A DNA stretch of 64,000 bases from positions 1 to 64,000 of the forward strand of contig NZ_JBALOV010000032.1 of NCBI RefSeq assembly GCF_036965045.1, read 5' to 3'. Below are positions 24,988 to 32,818 of the stretch, one piece after another (position 1 is the stretch's first letter; every line of letters starts with the position of its first letter). The position numbers and the translations under genes were made by a program. The notes beneath the pieces were generated by a model. It did not search any database, was not told the DNA's origin, and was given only the letters and a program-made list of their open reading frames with translations. The stretch comes from Ferdinandcohnia sp036965045. GTDB lineage: Bacteria; Bacillota; Bacilli; Bacillales; Bacillaceae_L.

Positions 24988-25869
24988 ATGAGATCTGACC
25001 AAGAGATGATGGATTTAATTTTGAATATTGCCAGTATTGATGAGCGAATTCGTGCCGTTTACATGAATGGCTCACGAACAAATCCAAATGTTCCTAAGGA
25101 TATTTTTCAAGATTACGATATTGTATATGTGGTAACGGAAACTGAATCGTTTATAATGGATGAATATTGGATACATATCTTTGGTGAATTGCTAATGCTA
25201 CAGGAACCAGATAAGAATAATCAATCATGGGGTGATCAAGCAGGTTTCCAACAATCATATGGATATTTAATGCTTTTTAAAGATGGAAATCGTATCGACC
25301 TTCATATTGAAACAAAAGAAAAAATGCTTGAGGAATACGGAAATGACAAACTAACCGTTCCTTTATTAGATAAAGACAATATTTTACCATCAATTCCTGA
25401 CCCAACAGATATTGACTATCATGTAAAACAGCCAACTGCAGCCATATATTTTAGTTGTTGCAATGATTTTTTGTGGTGTTTACAAAATGTAGCAAAAGGA
25501 ATTTGGCGTGACGAATTACCTTACGCTAAGCAAATGTTTGAATCAATTATCAGGCCACATTTGGATGAGATGGTTTCCTGGTGGATTGGCTGTAAAACTG
25601 ATTTCCGTATCTCCGTTGGAAAAATGGGGAAATATTTTAAAGAATATCTTCCAAATTCCTATTGGCAGCAGTACGAAAAAACGTATTCGGATGCTTCTTA
25701 TGAAAGATTATGGAACTCGATATTTGTCACTTGTGAACTATTTAGAATGTTAGCTAAAGAAGTTGGTAAAAAGTTCTCATTTATCTATCCAATTGAGGAT
25801 GACCGAAACATGATGGAATATTTAAAACATGTAAGAAATTTACCGTCTGAGGCTAAGGAAATATATTAA
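24988..25869 (+). CDS. Aminoglycoside 6-adenylyltransferase (AadK/ANT(6) family)
   Basis: 293 aa from the ATG 7 nt after GAGGAG. The N-terminal nucleotidyltransferase core shows YMNGSRTNPNVPKDIFQDYD (GSR...DxD metal ligands); the C-terminal helical domain has the ANT(6) segments YFKEYLP and ELFRMLAKEVGKK. ANT(6) enzymes adenylylate streptomycin; B. subtilis AadK is a chromosomal example of about 284 aa. Actual resistance cannot be read from sequence. Located at the head of a block rich in small-molecule-modifying enzymes. Confidence 0.85.
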   Translation: MRSDQEMMDLILNIASIDERIRAVYMNGSRTNPNVPKDIFQDYDIVYVVTETESFIMDEYWIHIFGELLMLQEPDKNNQSWGDQAGFQQSYGYLMLFKDGNRIDLHIETKEKMLEEYGNDKLTVPLLDKDNILPSIPDPTDIDYHVKQPTAAIYFSCCNDFLWCLQNVAKGIWRDELPYAKQMFESIIRPHLDEMVSWWIGCKTDFRISVGKMGKYFKEYLPNSYWQQYEKTYSDASYERLWNSIFVTCELFRMLAKEVGKKFSFIYPIEDDRNMMEYLKHVRNLPSEAKEIY

Positions 25870-25951
25870 GAGACCTTTTTTTGGAACGATAATATTAAAT
25901 TAGTAAGCATAAATATAGGGTAATGATCACAAAAGTCGAGGTATCTGCAAA

Positions 25952-28324
25952 ATGAATGTTGGATTAAATAAAAGTGCCGAAAATAGGTATCAATTAGCTG
26001 AGAAGAAGGCAACCCAATATTTTCAAGTGTTATTTAAAGATGTTAAGGAGAGGAACTATATTCCAATACTAACAAAAGACATCAATTCTTGGAAACAGAA
26101 GCATATTTATCGTTCCTTACTTCCTTTTCGAATCAGCACAAAGAGAAAATCCGAAACCCAAGATTATAATAGCTATATAAGATGGCTACATTACACTGGA
26201 AAATTAGATCAATACTTAAATAGAAGTATATCTTATATTTTTATGAGAGACATGGGTAAAGATGTCCATTCAATAGCTACACAAAATAGAATTAATACTG
26301 TGGTTTCCAACTTGAAAGATTACTTGATCCAAACAACTTCCAATGATAAGAAAGAGGAATTAGATATTTTTAGCATGGCTGGTTTGTATAGATGGGGGCA
26401 AAAAGAGGGGATTGAGTCCACTATAATTTGGTTAATGGATAGGCTAATGATTGTTTTAGCGAATATTCCAGAAGGAATGGATGAAACACATGCAAGAAGA
26501 AAATTGCTCAAAATCATCGCTGGTGTAGTTATTAATGAAATGGATGAAATGGGAGAAAACGTATCACCAGAACAACGTTCCAAAAGAATTGATCGTGCCA
26601 TTCGATTAGGCTATGCCTACGGTCTCACCTATCCCTTTATTGATGATCTTTTAGATGCGAAGGTTTTATCTGTACAAGAAGAAAGACAATATTCTAGTAT
26701 GATTCGTACCGCACTTTTAACAGGAACTGCCCCCAAACCAGGGAGATGGTCAGGTGAAAATAAAGAATTACTAGAATTTGTTCAATCAGAACTAACTGAA
26801 GCTTTTCAATATATTAAGAACCAACAGCCACAAGAGACCTTACATTCTTTTTTCGAACAATCCTATGTATTTTTTCATTCCCAAGAAGTCGATCGTGATA
26901 AAAACCTTGCGAATGAAACGTATACGAATGAAGATATATATATACATATTATGATTAAATCTTCCTCATCTAGACTAATTGTTCGATCATTAATTAATGC
27001 TTCTCATGATGATAACATTGATCAACGTACCTTTTGTTACGGAATCTATAATCAACTTGCAGATGACTTTGCTGATCTATTTTCTGATATGAAGGATGGT
27101 GCTGTAACGCCGTATACGTATTATTTTAAACATCATAAAAAGCGACCGGATTTAGTGAATCCATATCAACTATATTGGGCAGTCATCTCATATTTAATCC
27201 ACCATGTTTATCATTCCGATCCAAATACCCGTGAAATCATTATAGACCGAGCTATTAATGGGCTAAAACGATTTAAAAAGCGCGTAGGAAATAAAATGTA
27301 CGAAGAAGTAATGGAAACATTTGCAGGAGATACTCCTCTCTTTAATCGGTTGATCGAAAAAATGGTTCAAAAAGCTGATGACGTAGATTTCTTTGATAAA
27401 CTATTGCGAGACGAGATGGTCACCAGTTTAAAAAGTGAACAAAAAAAGCAGGAAGAATTCTCTGAGTTGATTGAAGAAGTACGCAGAAAGATAAATGATC
27501 AATTACACATTGATAATAATGAAATAGATTCCTCGCCAATAACTGATGCTGCAAATTACAGTTTGGACGGAGAGGGGAAAAGGCTTCGACCAATCGTGAC
27601 CTGGATGATGGGAGTAAAGGAATATGGATTAGATGAAGAAATGATTTTTCCACTATTGAGGTCAATAGAATATATGCATACAGCATCTTTAATATATGAT
27701 GATTTACCATCCCAGGATAATGCCGCATTTCGAAGAGGGCGACCAACTGTCCATCAGTCATATAATAATGCCGTTGCTGAATTAACAGGCCTTTTTTTGA
27801 CACAAAGAGCTACAGTTGAGCAATCCTCACTTACTTATTTTAATACGAAAAATGTACTGAAGTTAATCCAATACTCAGCTGAGAGCACGATGGATATGTG
27901 CAAAGGGCAAGCAATGGATTTAGAGTCCAAAGGAAAAGACTTATCACTTGAACAGCTCAATCAGATGTGCTTTTTAAAAACCGGCAAAGGGTTTGAGGCA
28001 GCTCTTATCATGCCTTCCATTCTAGCAGATGTAGATGAAATAGTCGTGGGTGCTTTAAAGAAGTTTGCTTATCATGCAGGTATTGCCTTTCAAATAAAGG
28101 ATGATTTATTAGATGTTGAAGGTACAACAGATTTGCTCGGAAAAACGGTTGGTAAAGATGTAGAAAATAATCAATCTACGTTTGTTTCTATTTTAGGTGT
28201 AGAGGCCGCCAAAAAAGAGATGTGGGAACATTATTGTCTCGCTCTTGAAGCATTGGAAGGAATTCAACTTAAAACGACATTCTTGAAACGAATTTTGAAT
28301 TATTTTGTGCAAAGAAATCACTAA
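25952..28324 (+). CDS. Two-module polyprenyl diphosphate synthase-like protein, 790 aa
   Basis: The C-terminal module (about residues 510-790) is a complete trans-prenyl diphosphate synthase: GEGKRLRP (541-547), first Asp-rich motif DDLPSQD (583-589) followed by RRGRPTVH, KTGKGFEAA, and second Asp-rich motif DDLLD (717-721). The N-terminal module (about 1-480) lacks clear similarity but carries two Asp-rich motifs, DDLLD (231-235, in YPFIDDLLDAK) and DDFAD (371-375, in QLADDFADLFSDMKDG), placed 140 residues apart as in prenyl synthases. Ordinary enzymes of this family are about 300-350 aa. The N-module may be a second synthase, a degenerate regulatory half or a terpene cyclase-like domain. 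It follows the adenylyltransferase by 82 nt. Confidence 0.8.
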   Translation: MNVGLNKSAENRYQLAEKKATQYFQVLFKDVKERNYIPILTKDINSWKQKHIYRSLLPFRISTKRKSETQDYNSYIRWLHYTGKLDQYLNRSISYIFMRDMGKDVHSIATQNRINTVVSNLKDYLIQTTSNDKKEELDIFSMAGLYRWGQKEGIESTIIWLMDRLMIVLANIPEGMDETHARRKLLKIIAGVVINEMDEMGENVSPEQRSKRIDRAIRLGYAYGLTYPFIDDLLDAKVLSVQEERQYSSMIRTALLTGTAPKPGRWSGENKELLEFVQSELTEAFQYIKNQQPQETLHSFFEQSYVFFHSQEVDRDKNLANETYTNEDIYIHIMIKSSSSRLIVRSLINASHDDNIDQRTFCYGIYNQLADDFADLFSDMKDGAVTPYTYYFKHHKKRPDLVNPYQLYWAVISYLIHHVYHSDPNTREIIIDRAINGLKRFKKRVGNKMYEEVMETFAGDTPLFNRLIEKMVQKADDVDFFDKLLRDEMVTSLKSEQKKQEEFSELIEEVRRKINDQLHIDNNEIDSSPITDAANYSLDGEGKRLRPIVTWMMGVKEYGLDEEMIFPLLRSIEYMHTASLIYDDLPSQDNAAFRRGRPTVHQSYNNAVAELTGLFLTQRATVEQSSLTYFNTKNVLKLIQYSAESTMDMCKGQAMDLESKGKDLSLEQLNQMCFLKTGKGFEAALIMPSILADVDEIVVGALKKFAYHAGIAFQIKDDLLDVEGTTDLLGKTVGKDVENNQSTFVSILGVEAAKKEMWEHYCLALEALEGIQLKTTFLKRILNYFVQRNH

Positions 28325-28329
28325 TAGAA

Positions 28330-28364
28330 ATGCCTGCCTCCTAAGTAAGGGGGTGGGTATTTTT
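28330..28364 (+). terminator. Terminator of the prenyl synthase gene
   Basis: ATGCCTGCCTCC pairs imperfectly with GGGGGTGGGTAT, followed by TTTTTT. Confidence 0.6.
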
Positions 28365-28473
28365 TACTTATCCTCACTGGCTAGGCAAACGCACATTTCC
28401 AAAGTACAAGTTGAAAGGCATAAGCCTATCGAATAGGATGCTAGTAGCCCTATGAATAAGGAGTGAAACATAG

Positions 28474-28932
28474 ATGTATTATTACGATCCAAATAGTTTA
28501 ATATCACCACCAATAACATACCACACAGATTTCGATTATTATGACGATTACGAAAGACAAATGGGTTCATTCTTCCCTCCATTTGGAGGAGGTCCGATGG
28601 GGCCACCATTCGGAACACCTAGTCAAGGTCCTGGATTTGGACCGCCTTTTGGAACACCAGGTCAAGGTCAAGGAGGAGGACCACCAACTGCACCACCACC
28701 ATCATTTGTTCCAACGCAATCTCAACAAGCACAAGCATTCGCGATTGATCCAGGAAGTATCCGAAGATGTTTATTCAGATATACCTACGTATGGCTAAGA
28801 GGTGCTGGGCAATTCTGGTTCTATCCAACCTTTGTTGGTAGAACATCTGTCTCTGGTTATAGATGGAATGGCTTTAGATGGGTGTTTTTCGGAATTAGTC
28901 TGCGACAAATCCAATCGTTTACTTGTTTTTAA
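28474..28932 (+). CDS. Gly/Pro-rich spore-surface-type protein, 152 aa
   Basis: Begins MYYYDPNSLISPPITYHTDF. Residues 32-85 are Gly/Pro-rich with near repeats (GPPFGTPSQGPGFGPPFGTP). The C-terminal 50 residues form a compact aromatic module from CLFRYTYVWLRGAGQFWFYP to LRQIQSFTCF, bounded by two Cys. This tail is familiar from uncharacterised Bacillus proteins, sometimes mislabelled as transporters. There is no signal peptide, so a mother-cell-made spore coat or exosporium component is the best guess. Ribosome site AAGGAGTG. Confidence 0.65.
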   Translation: MYYYDPNSLISPPITYHTDFDYYDDYERQMGSFFPPFGGGPMGPPFGTPSQGPGFGPPFGTPGQGQGGGPPTAPPPSFVPTQSQQAQAFAIDPGSIRRCLFRYTYVWLRGAGQFWFYPTFVGRTSVSGYRWNGFRWVFFGISLRQIQSFTCF

Positions 28933-29133
28933 TTAATTTATTTTTTGATCAGCCTTATTTTGTATAATGAAAATTTCTCGTAAAAATGAACCAATTATTA
29001 CAGAATCTATGATAACCAGAATGAGGTTAACCACTCTTACAAAAGCAAAAGGAGAGTAGAGGACTAATAAACTATTCAATATAACAATAATGCCAAAAAT
29101 GACAATATAAAAGATAATACTACGTATCTTCAT
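28933..29133 (-). CDS. Small membrane protein, 66 aa
   Basis: Begins MKIRSIIFYIVIFGIIVILN. Two membrane segments (about 5-27 and 34-54) are separated by SPFAFVR and followed by a short polar tail. A good AGAGGAGAG ribosome site lies upstream. It may be cotranscribed with the acetyltransferase 20 nt upstream. Function unknown. Confidence 0.6.
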   Translation of the reverse strand: MKIRSIIFYIVIFGIIVILNSLLVLYSPFAFVRVVNLILVIIDSVIIGSFLREIFIIQNKADQKIN

Positions 29134-29153
29134 TAAAACTCTCCTCTTGTTTC

Positions 29154-29594
29154 CTAGATTAAATGTTTCACCATCACAATATGTGGACCAATAGGCGGAT
29201 AATCAAAGACATCCCCATGTGGCTTAAAGCCTAATCTTTCATAATATCCCTGTACGCTTGTTCTACCCATGCACCATAGAAGTTCTGTATCCTTTTCCTT
29301 TAAGATACTTTCTGCAAAATCTACAACTGTACGTCCTGCACCTAGCTTTCGGTATTCCTCAAGTGTTGCCATTGCCCTAAGACGGTATTGCTTTCTACTA
29401 GGTAAATCTTCGTGTAATACGGCGCAAAAGGAAGCGATGCTTATTAATTTTTCTTCATAATAAGCCCCAACATGGAATCCACCTTCTTGATGATCGGTAT
29501 CATATAAGCAAGCTTCCAATGGCTGGTGTGGGCGCAAAATGCGATGTCTTAATCCGTACGTCATTTCTGGATTAATAATTTTCACTTCTAACAT
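29154..29594 (-). CDS. GNAT family N-acetyltransferase
   Basis: 146 aa from the ATG behind GGAGG; the longer open frame upstream has no ribosome site. It shows the GNAT core: YRLRAMATLEEYRKLGAGRT (motif A, acetyl-CoA binding) and CMGRTSVQGYYERLGF (motif B). It resembles the YitI/YjcF type that acetylates an unknown small substrate. Confidence 0.85.
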   Translation of the reverse strand: MLEVKIINPEMTYGLRHRILRPHQPLEACLYDTDHQEGGFHVGAYYEEKLISIASFCAVLHEDLPSRKQYRLRAMATLEEYRKLGAGRTVVDFAESILKEKDTELLWCMGRTSVQGYYERLGFKPHGDVFDYPPIGPHIVMVKHLI

Positions 29595-29737
29595 GATTTT
29601 CCTCCATTTAATACCCGTTAAAATAATAATTCTATTAATGAGTTTAATTTCCTTCATATTTTTAGAAAGGAATAAAAAGGAATTTATCAATATTTGTAGA
29701 ATGTAGGTTTTGTATAGATAATTTTGAGGTGGTATTC

Positions 29738-30478
29738 TTGGCAACTGTCCATAAAATGAACCCCATAAAAGCAGCCCAACAATTTATTCAAAACCGTTTT
29801 CCTAATTGTCATGCTGCCCTTTTAGCAGGAAGTGTAACAAGGAGAGAAGCAACAGAAACATCTGATCTGGACATTATTGTTTTCGATAAGAACATTCCTT
29901 CTTCATACAGAGAATCATTATTTGACTTTGGTTTGCCTATTGAGGTTTTTGTACATAACGATACATCCTATAGACAGTTTTTTGAATCCGATAAAATACG
30001 CGCAAGACCATCAATGCCGAGGATGGTTTATGAAGGCATTGTTATAAAGGATGATGGAATTCTTCAAGCAATTAAAAAAGAAGCTAAGGAAATTTTAGAC
30101 AATCGACCAGATGAATGGACGAAGGAAATGATTGATACGAAAAGGTATATTATCACAGATACGCTTTATGATTTCATTGGTAGTGAGAAAAGAGAGGAAG
30201 CAATATTCATTGCAAATAGCCTTGTTGAATTGACAAGTGAATTCGTTTTAAGAACAAATCGCAATTGGATTGGAGCTTCAAAATGGGTGTATTGTGCCCT
30301 AAAAGAATTCGACGAAAAGTTGACAATTCGGTTTGTAGCTGCATTTGAGTTATTTTATAGAAACGGGGATAAATGCAAGGTTATTCAAGTAGTTGATGAT
30401 ATCTTACAGCCATATGGTGGGCGTTTGTTTGAGGGATTTAAGCTAGGGAAAGGTAGTGAAAAACAAAATGAAAAATGA
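29738..30478 (+). CDS. Nucleotidyltransferase-domain protein
   Basis: 246 aa from TTG, 6 nt after TTGAGGTGG. N-terminal nucleotidyltransferase fold with AALLAGSVTRREATETSDLD (GS...D-x-D metal-binding motif) and a second Asp region PIEVFVHND. The C-terminal helical part resembles aminoglycoside-modifying and kanamycin-type nucleotidyltransferases. Substrate unknown. It overlaps the next gene, so the two are probably translated together. Confidence 0.78.
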   Translation: MATVHKMNPIKAAQQFIQNRFPNCHAALLAGSVTRREATETSDLDIIVFDKNIPSSYRESLFDFGLPIEVFVHNDTSYRQFFESDKIRARPSMPRMVYEGIVIKDDGILQAIKKEAKEILDNRPDEWTKEMIDTKRYIITDTLYDFIGSEKREEAIFIANSLVELTSEFVLRTNRNWIGASKWVYCALKEFDEKLTIRFVAAFELFYRNGDKCKVIQVVDDILQPYGGRLFEGFKLGKGSEKQNEK

Positions 30479-31223
30479 GATACTCAAAAATAATAAAAAG
30501 AGCTGGGACATTGTCGCACATCATTTTAATGGGAAGGATGCGCTACCAAGCTATGGTCCGTTTGCACAAACAGAGGATGAGTTGAGACTGATTGAAAAAT
30601 TACCACTTAGGAAAGTGCTTGATATAGGTTGTGGAAGCGGGCATTCATTACGATACATGGAAAGAAAAGGAGCGGGAGAAATTTGGGGAATAGATTTGTC
30701 AGAATCCCAAATTGTAACTGCGAACGAAACCCTAGATGGATTGAATCCTCACTTATTTTGTGCACCGATGGAGGAGGATATTGGCATTCCAAAGGATTAT
30801 TTTGATTTAGTCTATTCGATTTATGCGATTGGTTGGACGATAGATTTATCTGCAACCTTTAAGCTAATCCATTCTTATTTGAACACAGGCGGATATTTCA
30901 TTTTCAGTTGGGACCATCCATTATATCCTCAACTTAAAGGTGAAAATGGGAGAATTTACTTGGAAGGCACATATCAACACGAAGATACAGTTACATACAA
31001 AAAGTTCAAAGGTGAAGATGCCCCAATGGTCATTCCAACACGAAAAATGAGTACATATATAAATGAGCTAATTAAAGTGGGGTTTACAATAGAAAAAGTA
31101 ATCGAAAGTGATGTATCAGAGTCCTTCGCTTCAACTGAAGCTGAGGTTTCAGACCGTTATTATTCATTATACAAAGCTCGTAAATTTCCAACAACGATGA
31201 TTATTAAAGCTCGAAAACTATAA
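30456..31223 (+). CDS. Class I SAM-dependent methyltransferase
   Basis: 255 aa (GTG 30456; ATG 30468 is an alternative). Motif I is KVLDIGCGSGHSLRYME near residue 55 and the acidic motif II is IWGIDLSESQ; YFDLVYSIYAIGW and a late YFIFSWDHPLYP complete the fold. Such enzymes methylate small molecules; the target cannot be inferred. It overlaps the nucleotidyltransferase by 23 nt, which suggests a joint function. Confidence 0.85.
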   Translation: MKNKMKNEILKNNKKSWDIVAHHFNGKDALPSYGPFAQTEDELRLIEKLPLRKVLDIGCGSGHSLRYMERKGAGEIWGIDLSESQIVTANETLDGLNPHLFCAPMEEDIGIPKDYFDLVYSIYAIGWTIDLSATFKLIHSYLNTGGYFIFSWDHPLYPQLKGENGRIYLEGTYQHEDTVTYKKFKGEDAPMVIPTRKMSTYINELIKVGFTIEKVIESDVSESFASTEAEVSDRYYSLYKARKFPTTMIIKARKL

Positions 31224-31272
31224 TTAATGGCAGGCAAAAACAAGATAAATTTATATAAAAGGATGTGTATTA

Positions 31273-31662
31273 ATGATTAGTTCTAACCTATCACCAATTA
31301 AAAATACAATGGGTGGAGTATTCATTCATGTTACAGATTTAAAAAAAGCAGTTGAATGGTATAGCAACATTTTAGGATTAGAGTTCGATTTAAATTCGGT
31401 TCAATCTCCCGTGTATAACATCCCAATTACTGGAACAACAAGCTTAACATTAGATGACCATGCTTTTGATCCAACTTTTACTCATGCACCATCATCAAGC
31501 CCAATTTTTAATTTTCTAGTTGAAGACATTAATGTAGCCTACGATTTTATTCAATCAAAAGAGATCGAAATTGTAAGGAAAATTGAACGTGTTGGAGAGA
31601 ACTTTGCATGGTTTAATTTCAAAGACCCTGATGGAAATGTAATCATGGCTTGTACAGGTTAA
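31273..31662 (+). CDS. VOC-family (glyoxalase/bleomycin-resistance-like) protein
   Basis: 129 aa single-unit VOC fold: GGVFIHVTDLKKAVEWYSNI at the N terminus and FNFKDPDGNVIMACTG at the C terminus. Members are metal-dependent lyases or dioxygenases, or drug-binding proteins. The metal His and Glu ligands are partly recognisable (FIHV near the start) but the final Glu is replaced (NVIMACTG), so catalysis is uncertain. AAGGATGTG lies upstream. Confidence 0.8.
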   Translation: MISSNLSPIKNTMGGVFIHVTDLKKAVEWYSNILGLEFDLNSVQSPVYNIPITGTTSLTLDDHAFDPTFTHAPSSSPIFNFLVEDINVAYDFIQSKEIEIVRKIERVGENFAWFNFKDPDGNVIMACTG

Positions 31663-31719
31663 TAACTTTAAAATCGGATATTAGTTTTACAAGAATATAG
31701 AAACAATGGGGAGTAAGGC

Positions 31720-32715
31720 TTGGAAGTTCTTTCTGAAACCGCAAAGGGGTATTATAGGATGAAAGAATTAATTAAAGAAACTGAATTTTTCAATTTGTAT
31801 TCACTATGTGATGGAGTATTTGCAACCATAGCAAAACGCGGTAATGGTGCTTGGAGCAATGCGGGTATTGTTGATTTAGGAGATGAAATATTAGTTTTTG
31901 ACTCTCATTCTACCCCCTCCGCTGGTTATGAATTACGGAGACAAGCAGAAATAATAACCGGTAAAAAGCTGAAATACCTAATTAACAGCCACTATCATGG
32001 TGACCATGTTTTTGGAAATCAAGCATTTTTAGATGCAACGATAGTTTCAACAACGATTACAAAACAATGTTTTATTGAAAGAAATAAAATGCAAGATTTA
32101 GAGATCGAACGTAAAGAAATGGAGGAGTATCTTGGCAGTCTTAGAAATAAAATAAGAGAAAATCATGATGTAGTAATTAATTCTAGTCTAACGAACCAGT
32201 TTAATGAAATGTCAAAGGTACTAGATGATTTAATGAAACTTAAACCTGTATTACCCAATCTTCTTTTTGAAGAAAAGTTAATCATTGAAGGCTCCGACAG
32301 AAAGATCATGTTACACTGCTTAGGCGGTGGGCATAGCCCGAGTGATACATATATGTTTTTACCTAATGAAAAAATTGCGTTTATGGGAGATTTACTAACA
32401 GAAAATTTACATGTCCCTATACACAATCCAGAAGAATTTTATTTTATTTTGGAGAAGGTTAAAGAGATGGATATTCATACATTTGTTCCAGGACATGGAA
32501 ATATTGGAAGTAAACAATTACTGGATACGATGACAAGTTATTTATCATTTATAATCGAGACTTCAATAGAAGCAGTAAAAGGAAGTGTTTCTTTAGATTC
32601 ATTGTTGTCTTATATAACGGTTCCAGAACAGTATATGAGTTGGCAAGGTATAAATGGAATTAAAGCTAACCTTATAAAGGTATATAATTTTTATTTACAT
32701 CAGTCTAAGGAATAA
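31720..32715 (+). CDS. MBL-fold metallo-hydrolase
   Basis: 331 aa from TTG after GGGGAG; an ATG at 31759 with AAGGGG upstream is an alternative. Metallo-beta-lactamase fold with SHYHGDHVFG (HxHxDH), HCLGGGHSPSDTY, FMGDLL and FVPGHGNIG. This is a standard dinuclear-zinc hydrolase arrangement of the SoxH/quorum-lactonase-like branch. Substrate unknown. It ends the accessory block. Confidence 0.82.
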   Translation: MEVLSETAKGYYRMKELIKETEFFNLYSLCDGVFATIAKRGNGAWSNAGIVDLGDEILVFDSHSTPSAGYELRRQAEIITGKKLKYLINSHYHGDHVFGNQAFLDATIVSTTITKQCFIERNKMQDLEIERKEMEEYLGSLRNKIRENHDVVINSSLTNQFNEMSKVLDDLMKLKPVLPNLLFEEKLIIEGSDRKIMLHCLGGGHSPSDTYMFLPNEKIAFMGDLLTENLHVPIHNPEEFYFILEKVKEMDIHTFVPGHGNIGSKQLLDTMTSYLSFIIETSIEAVKGSVSLDSLLSYITVPEQYMSWQGINGIKANLIKVYNFYLHQSKE

Positions 32716-32784
32716 TTAAAAATACGGGTGGACAAATTGTATCAATACATATAAACGACATTTTTATTTTCGTATTTTTAAGAG

Positions 32785-32814
32785 AAAATGCCCAGAAAAA
32801 ACTCTGGGCATTTA
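32785..32814. terminator. Terminator of pepF, also usable from the left
   Basis: AATGCCCAG pairs with CTGGGCATT around AAAAAACT; T-runs on the minus strand side. Confidence 0.75.
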
Positions 32815-32818
32815 ACTC

